From Dysgonamonadaceae bacterium (lineage in GTDB: Bacteria; Bacteroidota; Bacteroidia; Bacteroidales; Azobacteroidaceae): 34,236 nt of DNA. The stretch is from contig JAISYG010000010.1 in assembly GCA_031270075.1 (NCBI GenBank), positions 1-34,236 on the forward strand, given 5' to 3'. A model generated the notes under the pieces. The model saw only the letters and a list, made by a program, of their open reading frames with translations, ran no database searches and was not told the origin of the DNA. This document shows, one piece after another, positions 8,006 to 15,560 of this stretch (the first letter of the stretch is position 1; each line of letters opens with the position of its first letter). The position numbers were made by a program, and so were the translations under genes.

Positions 8006-9421
8006 ATGATTGACACTTTCTTTTTAGAACAAATAAAAAAGCATTTCCCTTTTACGCCTACGGCCGAACAGGATTTGGCTTTCAATCGGTTGAATAATTT
8101 TCTTTTCGACCGTAATCCGCAATCGTTGTTCGTCCTGAAAGGCTATGCCGGAACCGGAAAATCGTCTTTGGTAGGGGCCTTGGTGAAGACGATGAACGAA
8201 CTCCGGCAAAAAGCAATACTTCTGGCGCCGACCGGCCGAGCCGCTAAGGTTTTTGCAGCTTACGCGGGACAAACCGCTTTGACGATTCATAAAAAAATTT
8301 ACCGTCAGAAAACTTTTTCCAACGAACCGTCCGGTTTTGTCCTGGCGGATAATCTGCATAAACATACGCTTTTTATCGTGGACGAGGCATCCATGATTTC
8401 CAATGACGGTCTGAATACTTCTTCCTTCGGCAGCGGACGCCTCTTGGACGATCTGATTCATTATATTTATAGCGGCGAAGGTTGCCGTCTGATTTTGCTG
8501 GGCGATACGGCTCAATTACCGCCCGTTTCGCAACCCGAAAGTCCGGCCCTGGATATGAAGGTGTTGCAGGGATACGGCCTCGATGTACAGAGTATCACCT
8601 TGAAACAGGTAGTTCGCCAAGCGGAAAAATCCGGTATCCTGATGAATGCCACCCGTTTGCGGAACGCTATCGAAACAGGTAAAGTCAAGGTTTTCCCAAA
8701 AATCCAAATCCGGCAGTATCCCGACATCATCCCGCTTAAGGGCGATGAACTGATTGAAGCTATCGAAATGTGCTACGGGCGCGACGGGGTGGAGGAAACC
8801 ATCGTTATTTCGCGCAGCAACAACCGGGCCAACCGCTTCAACAACGGTATCCGCAACCGGATACTTTGGCGGGAAGAACAACTCTCGTCCGGCGATTTGT
8901 TGATGACGGTCAAAAACAATTATTTTTGGTCGGAACAGTCGCCGGAAATGGATTTTATTGCCAACGGCGATTTGATGGAAGTCCGTCGCATCCGGAAGAT
9001 GCAGGAACTGTATGGTTTCCATTTCTGCGATATAACGGCGTATTTCCCGGATTACGGTGTGGAAATGGATTTGAAAATCCTCTTGGAAACACTGAATACC
9101 GATGCGCCGGCCCTGCCGAAAGAAGAAAGCGAAAAATTGTTCCAATCCGTATGGGAAGATTATGCCGATATCCCTACCAAAAAAGAACGCATCGGAAAAT
9201 TGAAAGCCGACCCTTTCTATAATGTGGTGCAAATTAAATATGCTTACGCCATTACCTGCCACAAAGCCCAAGGCGGACAATGGAAAAATGTTTTCTTAGA
9301 CCTGTCTTACATCCCCGAAGAATATCTGGGCATTGAATTTTATCGCTGGCTCTACACCGCCTTTACGCGGGCTACCGAACGCATTTATTTGGTTAATCCG
9401 GCGAAGGAGTTGCTGACATAG
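8006..9421 (+). CDS. RecD-like ATP-dependent DNA helicase (AAA family)
   Basis: 471 residues. Walker A GYAGTGKSS (Lys52), motif Ia LLAPTGRAAK, Walker B FIVDEASM (about 123-130) and a GDTAQLPPV segment (motif III) place it in superfamily 1B beside RecD2. The C-terminal motifs YAITCHKAQGGQWKNVFLD and YTAFTRATERIYLV (UvrD_C_2) close the helicase core. The core is uninterrupted and lacks the long N-terminal extension of RecD2, as in the short Bacteroidetes form. It should unwind DNA 5'->3' during repair or recombination, but its precise role is unproven. It is monocistronic as far as can be seen, with a 197-base gap before the next gene. Confidence 0.85.
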   Translation: MIDTFFLEQIKKHFPFTPTAEQDLAFNRLNNFLFDRNPQSLFVLKGYAGTGKSSLVGALVKTMNELRQKAILLAPTGRAAKVFAAYAGQTALTIHKKIYRQKTFSNEPSGFVLADNLHKHTLFIVDEASMISNDGLNTSSFGSGRLLDDLIHYIYSGEGCRLILLGDTAQLPPVSQPESPALDMKVLQGYGLDVQSITLKQVVRQAEKSGILMNATRLRNAIETGKVKVFPKIQIRQYPDIIPLKGDELIEAIEMCYGRDGVEETIVISRSNNRANRFNNGIRNRILWREEQLSSGDLLMTVKNNYFWSEQSPEMDFIANGDLMEVRRIRKMQELYGFHFCDITAYFPDYGVEMDLKILLETLNTDAPALPKEESEKLFQSVWEDYADIPTKKERIGKLKADPFYNVVQIKYAYAITCHKAQGGQWKNVFLDLSYIPEEYLGIEFYRWLYTAFTRATERIYLVNPAKELLT

Positions 9422-9618
9422 TAATTCATGTTGCGAAAGTTGCAAAAAACAGATAGATCTCCCAATCCCCAAAAACGCCATAAAGGATGATTATCTGAAG
9501 TTTTTGTTGTACCTTTATGCCCATGTATAAGTCGTTTATTTTTTGTTTGGGATCATATAGAAAACGGTTAGGTTACGGATTTAAAGATCTAAAGTTAATA
9601 TTTTAAAAAAGTAAAAAA

Positions 9619-10515
9619 ATGAAAACACTGAAGTATGTTTTGTTAGTAGTATGCGCTTTCATAGCCGTTTCCTGTAATCAGGAAACGAAAGTAGAAAAAA
9701 ACATTGGTTTACAAATGTATTCCCTGCGCGGTCCGATTGGCGATGCGACCATCGGTATTGATTCCGTGATTACCGCCGTCGGTCAAATGGGATACAAGTA
9801 TGTGGAAAATTTCGGTTATAACGAAAACGATGGTCTGACTTACGGCTTGTCGCCGGAAGAATTGAAAGCTAAATTGAATACAGTAGGCGTGGATATTCTT
9901 TCGACACATGTTCGTAAAGATTTGCCCTCCGAAAAGACCGAAGCGAATGATGCCGCACTGTGGGCCTGGTGGGATAAATGCATTGCCGACCATAAAGTCA
10001 TGGGAGCAAAATACATCGTTATGCCCTCGATGCCGACTCCCGAAACCCTGGAAGGCTTGCAGGCTTATTGCGATTATTACAATGCCGTTGGCGAAAAATG
10101 CCTGGAGGCCGGTTTGAAATTCGGTTATCACAACCACAACTACGAATTTGAAAAGAAATACGAAACGGCCGACGGCAACATTTCCATGTACGACTATCTG
10201 GTGCAACATACCGACCCCGCCAAAGTGTTCTTCCAATTGGATGTCTATTGGGCGATTGTCGGTCGCCGCGCCCCGGTCGAACTGTTTGAACAATATCCCG
10301 GACGCTTTGAAGTGCTGCACATCAAAGACAGCAAGGAATTGGGACGGAGCGGTTTTGTTGGTTTCGACGCCATCTTCAATCATATCGACTTGGCTAAAGC
10401 GAAATACCTGATTGTGGAAGTGGAACGCTACAACATTCCCCCAATCGAATCGGTGAAAGAAAGTTTGGATTACCTGAATAATGCTGATTTCGTAAAAGAT
10501 AACTACGCCGAATAG
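9619..10515 (+). CDS. Sugar phosphate isomerase/epimerase-like lipoprotein
   Basis: 298 residues. The lipoprotein signal ends FIAVSC (Cys19), and the mature protein starts NQETKVEKN, with charged residues after the Cys. The body is an AP-endonuclease-2/xylose-isomerase-like TIM barrel: GLQMYSLRG opens strand 1, followed by YVENFGY, ILSTHVR, YIVMPSMP, FGYHNHNYEF (metal-binding His and Glu region), FFQLDVYWAIVGR, VLHIKDSK and LIVEVERY. Related proteins isomerise or epimerise sugars with a divalent metal. An exported, membrane-anchored copy suggests work on sugars outside the cytoplasm. The substrate is unknown. The upstream gap (9422-9618) holds a weak -7-like TACCTTTA at 9510-9517 and nothing else convincing. 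Confidence 0.8.
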   Translation: MKTLKYVLLVVCAFIAVSCNQETKVEKNIGLQMYSLRGPIGDATIGIDSVITAVGQMGYKYVENFGYNENDGLTYGLSPEELKAKLNTVGVDILSTHVRKDLPSEKTEANDAALWAWWDKCIADHKVMGAKYIVMPSMPTPETLEGLQAYCDYYNAVGEKCLEAGLKFGYHNHNYEFEKKYETADGNISMYDYLVQHTDPAKVFFQLDVYWAIVGRRAPVELFEQYPGRFEVLHIKDSKELGRSGFVGFDAIFNHIDLAKAKYLIVEVERYNIPPIESVKESLDYLNNADFVKDNYAE

Positions 10516-10554
10516 TTTTTCCCGGAAATTTTGAAACATTTTTTTCTTTCGAAG

Positions 10555-10580
10555 TGTAACATTTCGAAACCTCGTCCGTC
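10555..10580 (+). promoter_or_regulatory. Possible ECF-type promoter (autoregulation of the sigma factor)
   Basis: TGTAAC at 10555-10560, a 16-base spacer, then CGTC at 10577-10580, ending 15 bases before the ATG at 10596. This matches the general ECF sigma promoter form (AAC in -35, CGT in -10, 16-17 base spacer), and no TAnnTTTG box is present here. Autoregulation by the encoded sigma factor is inferred. Confidence 0.45.
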
Positions 10581-10595
10581 ATTTAAATAGAGCAC

Positions 10596-11090
10596 ATGAA
10601 ACAGGACTGCTTTAGAAATAAAATACTACCGTTGAGCGACAAGTTGTTTCGTTTAGCCTTCAGTATTACAGGCAGTCGGCAGGATGCGGAAGATGTGGTT
10701 CAAGACGCTCTCTTAAATGTTTGGAAAAAAGACGAATGGGAAAATGTCGAAAATCCGGAAGCCTATTGCTACCGCTCGGTTAGAAACCTTGCAATCGACA
10801 AGATTGCATTGAAAGAAAATCAACAGGAAGCATGGAACGACGGATATGATAAACCCGATGCGGAAGAGTCCGCTCAGGAACGGTTGGAACAGGAAGAACA
10901 TCTATTGTTACTTGAAAATTTTATCCGGCAACTCCCCGAAAAACAACGAACGGTTTTTCAGTTAAGGGAAGTGGAAGAGTTGAATTACAAACAAATAGCC
11001 GAAGTGATGAATGTTTCCGAAGAACAAGTAAAAGTGAATTTGTTCAGAGCAAGACAAAAAATAAAAGCGTTTTTTGAAAGGCTGTTGTAA
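10596..11090 (+). CDS. ECF RNA polymerase sigma factor
   Basis: 164 residues, typical ECF length. Region 2 spans about residues 10-70, with RLAFSITGSRQDAEDVVQDALLNVW followed by NPEAYCYRSVRNLAIDK. An acidic linker (about 85-105) precedes region 4 (about 110-160): LPEKQRTVFQLREVEELNYK and the helix-turn-helix IAEVMNVSEEQVKVNLFRARQKI. It redirects RNA polymerase to a specific set of promoters. The next gene, 15 bases downstream, is a one-TM protein with the layout of an anti-sigma factor. A possible ECF promoter in front suggests positive autoregulation. No FecR or TonB receptor is adjacent, so this is not a classic SusC/FecR-type ECF cassette. Confidence 0.9.
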   Translation: MKQDCFRNKILPLSDKLFRLAFSITGSRQDAEDVVQDALLNVWKKDEWENVENPEAYCYRSVRNLAIDKIALKENQQEAWNDGYDKPDAEESAQERLEQEEHLLLLENFIRQLPEKQRTVFQLREVEELNYKQIAEVMNVSEEQVKVNLFRARQKIKAFFERLL

Positions 11091-11105
11091 CAGTCGAAAA
11101 ATAAA

Positions 11106-11570
11106 ATGGAACAGGATAAAATAAAGCAACTGTTGGAACGGTACTGGCAATGTGAAACTTCCATCGAAGACGAACAAATGCTGGGCGATTTTTTCGCAAG
11201 CGATTCCGTTCCGGAAAAATTGAAAATGTATAAAACACTGTTTGTCTGGAAAGACAGGCAAAAGGTGATTCAGGGAGCGCCGGTTCATCCGGTGGTTTCA
11301 AAACGACCGGTGATGCATTATTTCTATCCGGCGTTGAAGATTGCCGCTTCCGTTCTGGTTGTTCTCACGTTCGGCATCAGTGTTTATACGCATTACCAGC
11401 AGGAAAAATTCATGGATGAAATGTTTTCCGAATCGACATCCGATGCGTTGGATATGCGGAGAGATTCGATAGACGTAATGGCAAGAGCATCGTTGCAGAT
11501 GTTGCCGGAAGAAGATTCCCTCCGGTTGAAAGACAGGCAACTTTCTCAGCCGGAATTACGGAAAGAATAA
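11106..11570 (+). CDS. Putative membrane anti-sigma factor
   Basis: 154 residues. The N-terminal cytoplasmic part (about 1-75) starts MEQDKIKQLLERYWQCETSIEDEQ, the 'L-L-x-K/R-Y-x-x-G/C-E-T-S-x-E-E-E' opening seen in many Bacteroidetes anti-sigma-like proteins. One transmembrane helix follows at about 77-96 (YPALKIAASVLVVLTFGISVY), and the rest (about 97-154) is a charged extracytoplasmic tail rich in Asp, Glu, Met and Ser. The layout and position directly after the ECF sigma gene suggest that it holds the sigma factor inactive at the inner membrane. No zinc-binding HxxxCxxC motif is visible. Followed by a strong terminator. Confidence 0.65.
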   Translation: MEQDKIKQLLERYWQCETSIEDEQMLGDFFASDSVPEKLKMYKTLFVWKDRQKVIQGAPVHPVVSKRPVMHYFYPALKIAASVLVVLTFGISVYTHYQQEKFMDEMFSESTSDALDMRRDSIDVMARASLQMLPEEDSLRLKDRQLSQPELRKE

Positions 11571-11631
11571 GAGGCCATAAAAATAAAATTACATACTATT
11601 TCTCAAACTAGCTTTTCGATTAAAATGGTGG

Positions 11632-11666
11632 AAACGACAGGACGTGAGTCCTGTCGTTTTTTTTTT
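11632..11666 (+). terminator. Rho-independent terminator of the sigma/anti-sigma operon
   Basis: A 12-bp perfect stem (11632-11643 with 11648-11659, left arm AAACGACAGGAC), a GTGA loop and an unbroken run of T to 11666. The T tract is on the plus strand only, so it terminates the 10596-11570 operon and separates it from the convergent maf gene. Confidence 0.9.
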
Positions 11667-11671
11667 GTAAG

Positions 11672-12256
11672 TTACCGCCACTCTTTCAGGTATTTGTAAA
11701 GCAGCCGAACAGGCAATCCCATCACATTGTAAAACGAACCGCTAATACTTTCGACGCCGATATACCCGATCCATTCCTGCACTCCGTAGGCGCCGGCCTT
11801 ATCGTAAGGCTTGTATTGCCGGATGTAATATTCAATTTCCTTTTCTTCCAAAACGGCGAACCGGACGGAAGAAACAGCATAAAAGGTTTGCTGCTTTTCA
11901 CGGGTAGTGAGGCATACTCCGGTAATAACTTCGTGCATTTTACCGGATAGAGCGCGGAGCATGACTTTGGCGTCCGTTTCATCTTCCGGTTTTCCATACA
12001 CCCGGCCGTTTAACCAGACAATAGTGTCGGCAGTAATTAGGAAAGTATCATCACTCATCATTTTTTGATAAGCGTTGGCTTTTAACCGGGCAATATAGAC
12101 CGGGATTTCTTCTTTACTCAAACCGTCAGGATAGTTTTCGTCGATACCGGGAAGCGTGATTACTTTGTAGGGAATATCCAACCCCGATACAAGTTCCCGC
12201 CGGCGGGGCGAATTGGAACCTAATACGATTGTATATTTAGATAAATGTTCCAGCAT
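11672..12256 (-). CDS. maf: Maf-like nucleoside triphosphate pyrophosphatase
   Basis: 194 residues from the ATG at 12256; an in-frame ATG at 12280 would overlap kdsC and adds nothing conserved. The Maf signature GSNSPRRREL is at residues 13-22, followed by PDGLSKEEIPVYIARLKA, the catalytic-base segment ITADTIVWLNGRVYGKPED, LSGKMHEVITGVC and AGAYGVQEWIG. Maf proteins hydrolyse non-canonical or modified nucleoside triphosphates such as dTTP/UTP and methylated forms, which limits misincorporation. Translation begins 4 bases after the kdsC stop, a conserved pairing in Bacteroidetes. Confidence 0.92.
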   Translation of the reverse strand: MLEHLSKYTIVLGSNSPRRRELVSGLDIPYKVITLPGIDENYPDGLSKEEIPVYIARLKANAYQKMMSDDTFLITADTIVWLNGRVYGKPEDETDAKVMLRALSGKMHEVITGVCLTTREKQQTFYAVSSVRFAVLEEKEIEYYIRQYKPYDKAGAYGVQEWIGYIGVESISGSFYNVMGLPVRLLYKYLKEWR

Positions 12257-12260
12257 ATTA

Positions 12261-12782
12261 CTACCAGCCGAAAGCATCATTTTGCATCCATTTGCCCTGC
12301 GCTTTCAGGATTTGTTCGATAATGTCGCGCCCTACTCCATACCCTCCGTTTTTGTGGGAAATGTATTTGGCAATCGCTTTGATTTCGGGCGCCGCATCGG
12401 CAGGGCAAGCCGGAAGGCCTACTTGTTGCATCACCTCATAGTCGGGAATATCGTCGCCGACATAGCAAATTTCTTCCGGCGACAAACCTGTTTTCCGGAG
12501 AAAATCGCGGAATTCATTGATTTTGTTCCGGGCTTTCAGATAAACATGTTGGAATCCGAGGCTTTCAAAGCGCCGGCGCACCGAAGCGGTATCACCGCCG
12601 GTAATAATTCCCAAAACGACTCCCTGCTTAACCGCCAGTTGCATGGCATAACCATCTTTGGTATTAATCACCCGCATAGGTTCGCCCGTGGGATGCAAGG
12701 GAATAGTATCGGGCGAAAGTACGCCGTCCACATCAAAAATAATGCCTTTGATCTTTGTTAAATCGAAATTGATGTTACTCAT
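12261..12782 (-). CDS. kdsC: KDO-8-phosphate phosphatase KdsC (HAD family)
   Basis: 173 residues, the normal size for the cap-less tetrameric C0 HAD phosphatase. DVDGVL (Asp17 nucleophile, Asp19 acid/base), [14 protein letters not shown] (motif II), [28 protein letters not shown] (motifs III and IV) and the C-terminal [20 protein letters not shown] are all present. It removes phosphate from KDO-8-P in lipopolysaccharide core synthesis. First gene of an operon with maf; a TAnnTTTG box lies 25 bases upstream. Confidence 0.9.
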   Translation of the reverse strand: MSNINFDLTKIKGIIFDVDGVLSPDTIPLHPTGEPMRVINTKDGYAMQLAVKQGVVLGIITGGDTASVRRRFESLGFQHVYLKARNKINEFRDFLRKTGLSPEEICYVGDDIPDYEVMQQVGLPACPADAAPEIKAIAKYISHKNGGYGVGRDIIEQILKAQGKWMQNDAFGW

Positions 12783-12807
12783 TATTGTTTAGGGAAACTT
12801 TATTTTG

Positions 12808-12815
12808 CAAAGGTA
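12808..12815 (-). promoter_or_regulatory. -7 box for the kdsC-maf operon
   Basis: Minus-strand TACCTTTG, a perfect TAnnTTTG, 25 bases upstream of the kdsC ATG. Confidence 0.6.
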
Positions 12816-13321
12816 GTATTTTATTTGGGATTTTAAGAAAGTATACAAACTTGTCGTGATAGATTCAATCTGCCACGACAAGCAAGATTATGATTTACAC
12901 TATATGAATGTTTTAATCAATGCATAAATGAATGTAATCAAGTATAAACACTCAAGCAGGATCCCGGCAACAATTGAGTCAATCACTCTATTAAAGTTAC
13001 TCTATTCAATATTTTAGAAATGAAAATCATTCTGATGGATTGGAATGAAAACGTATTATAAAAAATAAAATGATACAATAAAATTAAGTTTGTCTTTGAT
13101 GTCATTCTAATATGCACATAGAAAAAAATGTGGACAAAACTTGTATTATTCAATTGAATTTCTCAAATGGGCATACCTTTTTACTCTCTTGTTTTATTCC
13201 ATAAGCATACACTTGAAAGTTTACCGCAAAAGTATGTCATATAGTTCAAAAAAACAGCAAAGACCAAGAATGTTTTTTTATTTTTTAACAATAATGTTAT
13301 AAAAAACTAAAAAATAATATG
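12816..13321. other. AT-rich intergenic region without a recognisable gene
   Basis: About 500 bases between kdsC and a lipoprotein gene, clearly more AT-rich than the flanks. No ORF above about 15 codons with a credible start is visible on either strand. It holds the inverted repeat at 12850-12882, a minus-strand -7-like TACTTTTG at 13227-13234 and a plus-strand TAAGTTTG at 13085-13092, none of which leads to a gene. A small RNA or a decayed gene are possible, but I have no sequence match to support either. Confidence 0.5.
12850..12882. repeat. Inverted repeat with nested palindrome
   Basis: CTTGTCGTG (12850-12858) pairs with CACGACAAG (12874-12882); inside, AGATT (12861-12865) pairs with AATCT (12867-12871). 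Only two base pairs between the stems are mismatched. There is no T tract on either strand, so it is not a normal terminator. It could be an operator, an RNA hairpin or a relic of a mobile element end. Confidence 0.6.
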
Positions 13322-13329
13322 TACCTTTG
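13322..13329 (+). promoter_or_regulatory. -7 box for the lipoprotein gene at 13335
   Basis: TACCTTTG, a perfect TAnnTTTG, ending 5 bases before the ATG at 13335. The transcript is therefore expected to have almost no leader. Confidence 0.6.
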
Positions 13330-13334
13330 TTGCA

Positions 13335-13952
13335 ATGAAAGTCAACTTTGTATTTTACATATTAGTAGGTGCGTTGTTGCTGGCAGCTTGCCGGGATGAA
13401 AAAAATTACCTGCTGGAAGGGAATATTACGGGTTTAGTCGATCCGGTACTCTATATCGATCCTTCCGGAAATCGAGGGATCAGGATGGATACGGTTTTTG
13501 CTAAAGACGGTGAATTTCAGTATAAAGCATCTTCCGATTCCATTCAACCGGTGCTTATATTTATGGAAGACGGTTCGGTATGGATGACGGTCTGGGTACA
13601 AAACGGACAAGTGGTAGAAATTGCAGGTAATGCCGAATATCCGGAGTTAATAGCATTTAACGGTAATGAAATCAATGATTTATTGACTCAATTCAGGCAA
13701 GACAATTGGGCGATTATCAAAGAACGCAACGATACAAACGACGCAAAGAGAAGGAAAGAATTAATGCAAATCTTAATCCGGAATTCTCAGGTTTTTATAC
13801 GGGAACATCCCTATTCCATTGCCAGTTTAGTATTAATCCAGGATTATTTGATGGAAAGCGAAGACCTTTCTGTGGTAACCGACGCCCTTTCCCTTATCGA
13901 AAGTCCGGCCAAAGACTGCGCCCTTTATAAGCGACTGCGAATGGCTTTCTGA
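13335..13952 (+). CDS. DUF4369-like lipoprotein
   Basis: 205 residues. The lipoprotein signal ends LLLAAC (Cys19) followed by RDEKN, an acidic stretch consistent with surface export. Residues about 24-105 resemble a DUF4369 domain: 'YLLEGNITGLVDPVLYI', then 'RMDTVFAKDGEFQYKASSDS' and 'VWVQNGQVVEIAGNA'. This domain is usually found at the N-terminus of thioredoxin-like disulfide reductases of this phylum, but here the remainder (about 110-205) is helical and there is no CxxC motif, so no thioredoxin activity is expected. The gene ends 62 bases before comM and may be co-transcribed with it. Function unknown. Confidence 0.65.
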   Translation: MKVNFVFYILVGALLLAACRDEKNYLLEGNITGLVDPVLYIDPSGNRGIRMDTVFAKDGEFQYKASSDSIQPVLIFMEDGSVWMTVWVQNGQVVEIAGNAEYPELIAFNGNEINDLLTQFRQDNWAIIKERNDTNDAKRRKELMQILIRNSQVFIREHPYSIASLVLIQDYLMESEDLSVVTDALSLIESPAKDCALYKRLRMAF

Positions 13953-14014
13953 TAGTTGACCGGAGCAAGATTGGACTGATAAACTTAACAAATCAATGAT
14001 AACAACTTACAACT

Positions 14015-15553
14015 ATGTTAGTAAAAGTCTACGCAGCTGCCCTGCAAGGGGTGAGCGCCACTTTGATTACGATTGAAGTCAATTGCAGTAAAGGAATTAA
14101 ATTTTTTCTGGTTGGATTGCCGGATGTCAGTATTAAAGAATCGCACGAGCGGATTACCTCGGCTATTGAATTAAACGGAATGAAATTTCCCCGTAAACAA
14201 ATTGTCGTGAATATGGCTCCGGCCGACATCCGCAAAGAAGGTTCGGCTTATGATTTGCCTTTGGCCATCGGAATTCTGGCTGCTGCCGAAAAAGTGAAAG
14301 CCGATCGGATAGGCGATTATTTGATGATGGGCGAATTGTCGTTGGATGGAACATTAAAACCCGTCCGGGGCATTCTGCCGATTGCCATCAAAGCCCAGGA
14401 GGAAGGTTTCAGAGGAATGATTATTCCGAAAACCAATGCACGGGAAGCAGCCGTTGTTACCGGTTTGGAAGTTTATGGTGTGGATAATATCATCGAAGTC
14501 ATTCGCTTTTTCAATGAAGAAACGGAATTGGAACGGACGATTGTCGATCCGCGGAAAGAATTTTATGCCAATCAGGCCGTGATGGAATGGGATTTTTCAG
14601 AAGTTAAAGGTCAAGAAAATGTAAAACGGGCGTTGGAAGTGGCTTGTGCTGGTGGACACAATTTGTTGTTTGTAGGACCTCCGGGAGCAGGTAAAAGTAT
14701 GTTGGCCAAACGGATACCGACTATTCTTCCGCCTTTGTCGTTGAGTGAGAGCCTCGAAACAACCAAGATTCATTCGGTAGCGGGTAAAATCCATGGGAAT
14801 GTTTCGTTGATCGCGATTCGTCCATTCAGAAGTCCGCATCATACGATTTCGAGTGTAGCCATGGTGGGTGGAGGCTCTTTTCCGCAACCCGGTGAAATCA
14901 GTCTGGCGCACAACGGGGTTTTGTTTTTAGATGAGATTGCCGAATTTAATAAAAACGTCCTGGAAGTGCTTCGTCAACCCTTGGAGGACCGGAAAATTAC
15001 AATTTCGCGAGCCAAATCGACAGTAGAATATCCGGCGGGGTTTATGTTGATTGCTTCGATGAATCCTTGTCCCTGTGGGCATTACAATAATCCGTATAAA
15101 GAATGTGTATGTCAGCCCTACCAAGTGCAAAAATATTTGAATCGACTGTCCGGGCCTTTGTTAGACCGGATTGATATTCAGATAGAAATTGTCCCTGTGC
15201 CCTTTGAAGATATTTCGGATATCCGTCCGGCGGAATCCAGCGCCCATATTCGTGAACGGGTGATAGAAGCAAGAAAAATACAGGAACAGCGGTTTGCCGG
15301 TGAGCCGGGAATTTATTGCAATGCACAGATGCATACCCGCCTTTTGCACCAACACGCTCAACCGGACGCAGCCGGCTTGTTGCAACTGAAAAATGCCATG
15401 GAGCGGTTGAGTCTTTCCGCGCGCGCTTATGATCGGATTTTACGGGTAGCCCGCACCATTGCCGATTTGGATAATTCCGAACATGTTCAGGGACGGCACA
15501 TTGCCGAATCCATCAGTTACCGGAATCTGGATAGGGAAAATTGGGCCGGATAA
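14015..15553 (+). CDS. YifB/ComM family Mg-chelatase-like AAA ATPase
   Basis: 512 residues, the family length. The N-terminal Lon-protease-like ChlI domain begins MLVKVYAAALQGVSA and includes FLVGLPDVSIKESHERI and VNMAPADIRKEGSAYDLPLA. The AAA+ module has Walker A GPPGAGKS (221-228), a Walker B FLDEIAEF, and the conserved FRSPHHTISSVAMVGGG. The Mg_chelatase_C segment ends SISYRNLDRENW. A cysteine pair cluster MNPCPCGHYNNPYKECVC is present, as is usual. ComM promotes branch migration during natural transformation in some bacteria; elsewhere its role is unclear. Convergent with tgt, only 7 bases apart, with no strong terminator between. Confidence 0.92.
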   Translation: MLVKVYAAALQGVSATLITIEVNCSKGIKFFLVGLPDVSIKESHERITSAIELNGMKFPRKQIVVNMAPADIRKEGSAYDLPLAIGILAAAEKVKADRIGDYLMMGELSLDGTLKPVRGILPIAIKAQEEGFRGMIIPKTNAREAAVVTGLEVYGVDNIIEVIRFFNEETELERTIVDPRKEFYANQAVMEWDFSEVKGQENVKRALEVACAGGHNLLFVGPPGAGKSMLAKRIPTILPPLSLSESLETTKIHSVAGKIHGNVSLIAIRPFRSPHHTISSVAMVGGGSFPQPGEISLAHNGVLFLDEIAEFNKNVLEVLRQPLEDRKITISRAKSTVEYPAGFMLIASMNPCPCGHYNNPYKECVCQPYQVQKYLNRLSGPLLDRIDIQIEIVPVPFEDISDIRPAESSAHIRERVIEARKIQEQRFAGEPGIYCNAQMHTRLLHQHAQPDAAGLLQLKNAMERLSLSARAYDRILRVARTIADLDNSEHVQGRHIAESISYRNLDRENWAG

Positions 15554-15560
15554 ATTCCGG

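Noticed and set aside
9517..9606. 29-codon ORF upstream of the isomerase-like lipoprotein gene
   Set aside because: Its ATG overlaps the only weak -7-like box (TACCTTTA), and the peptide shows no feature such as a membrane helix or attenuator layout.
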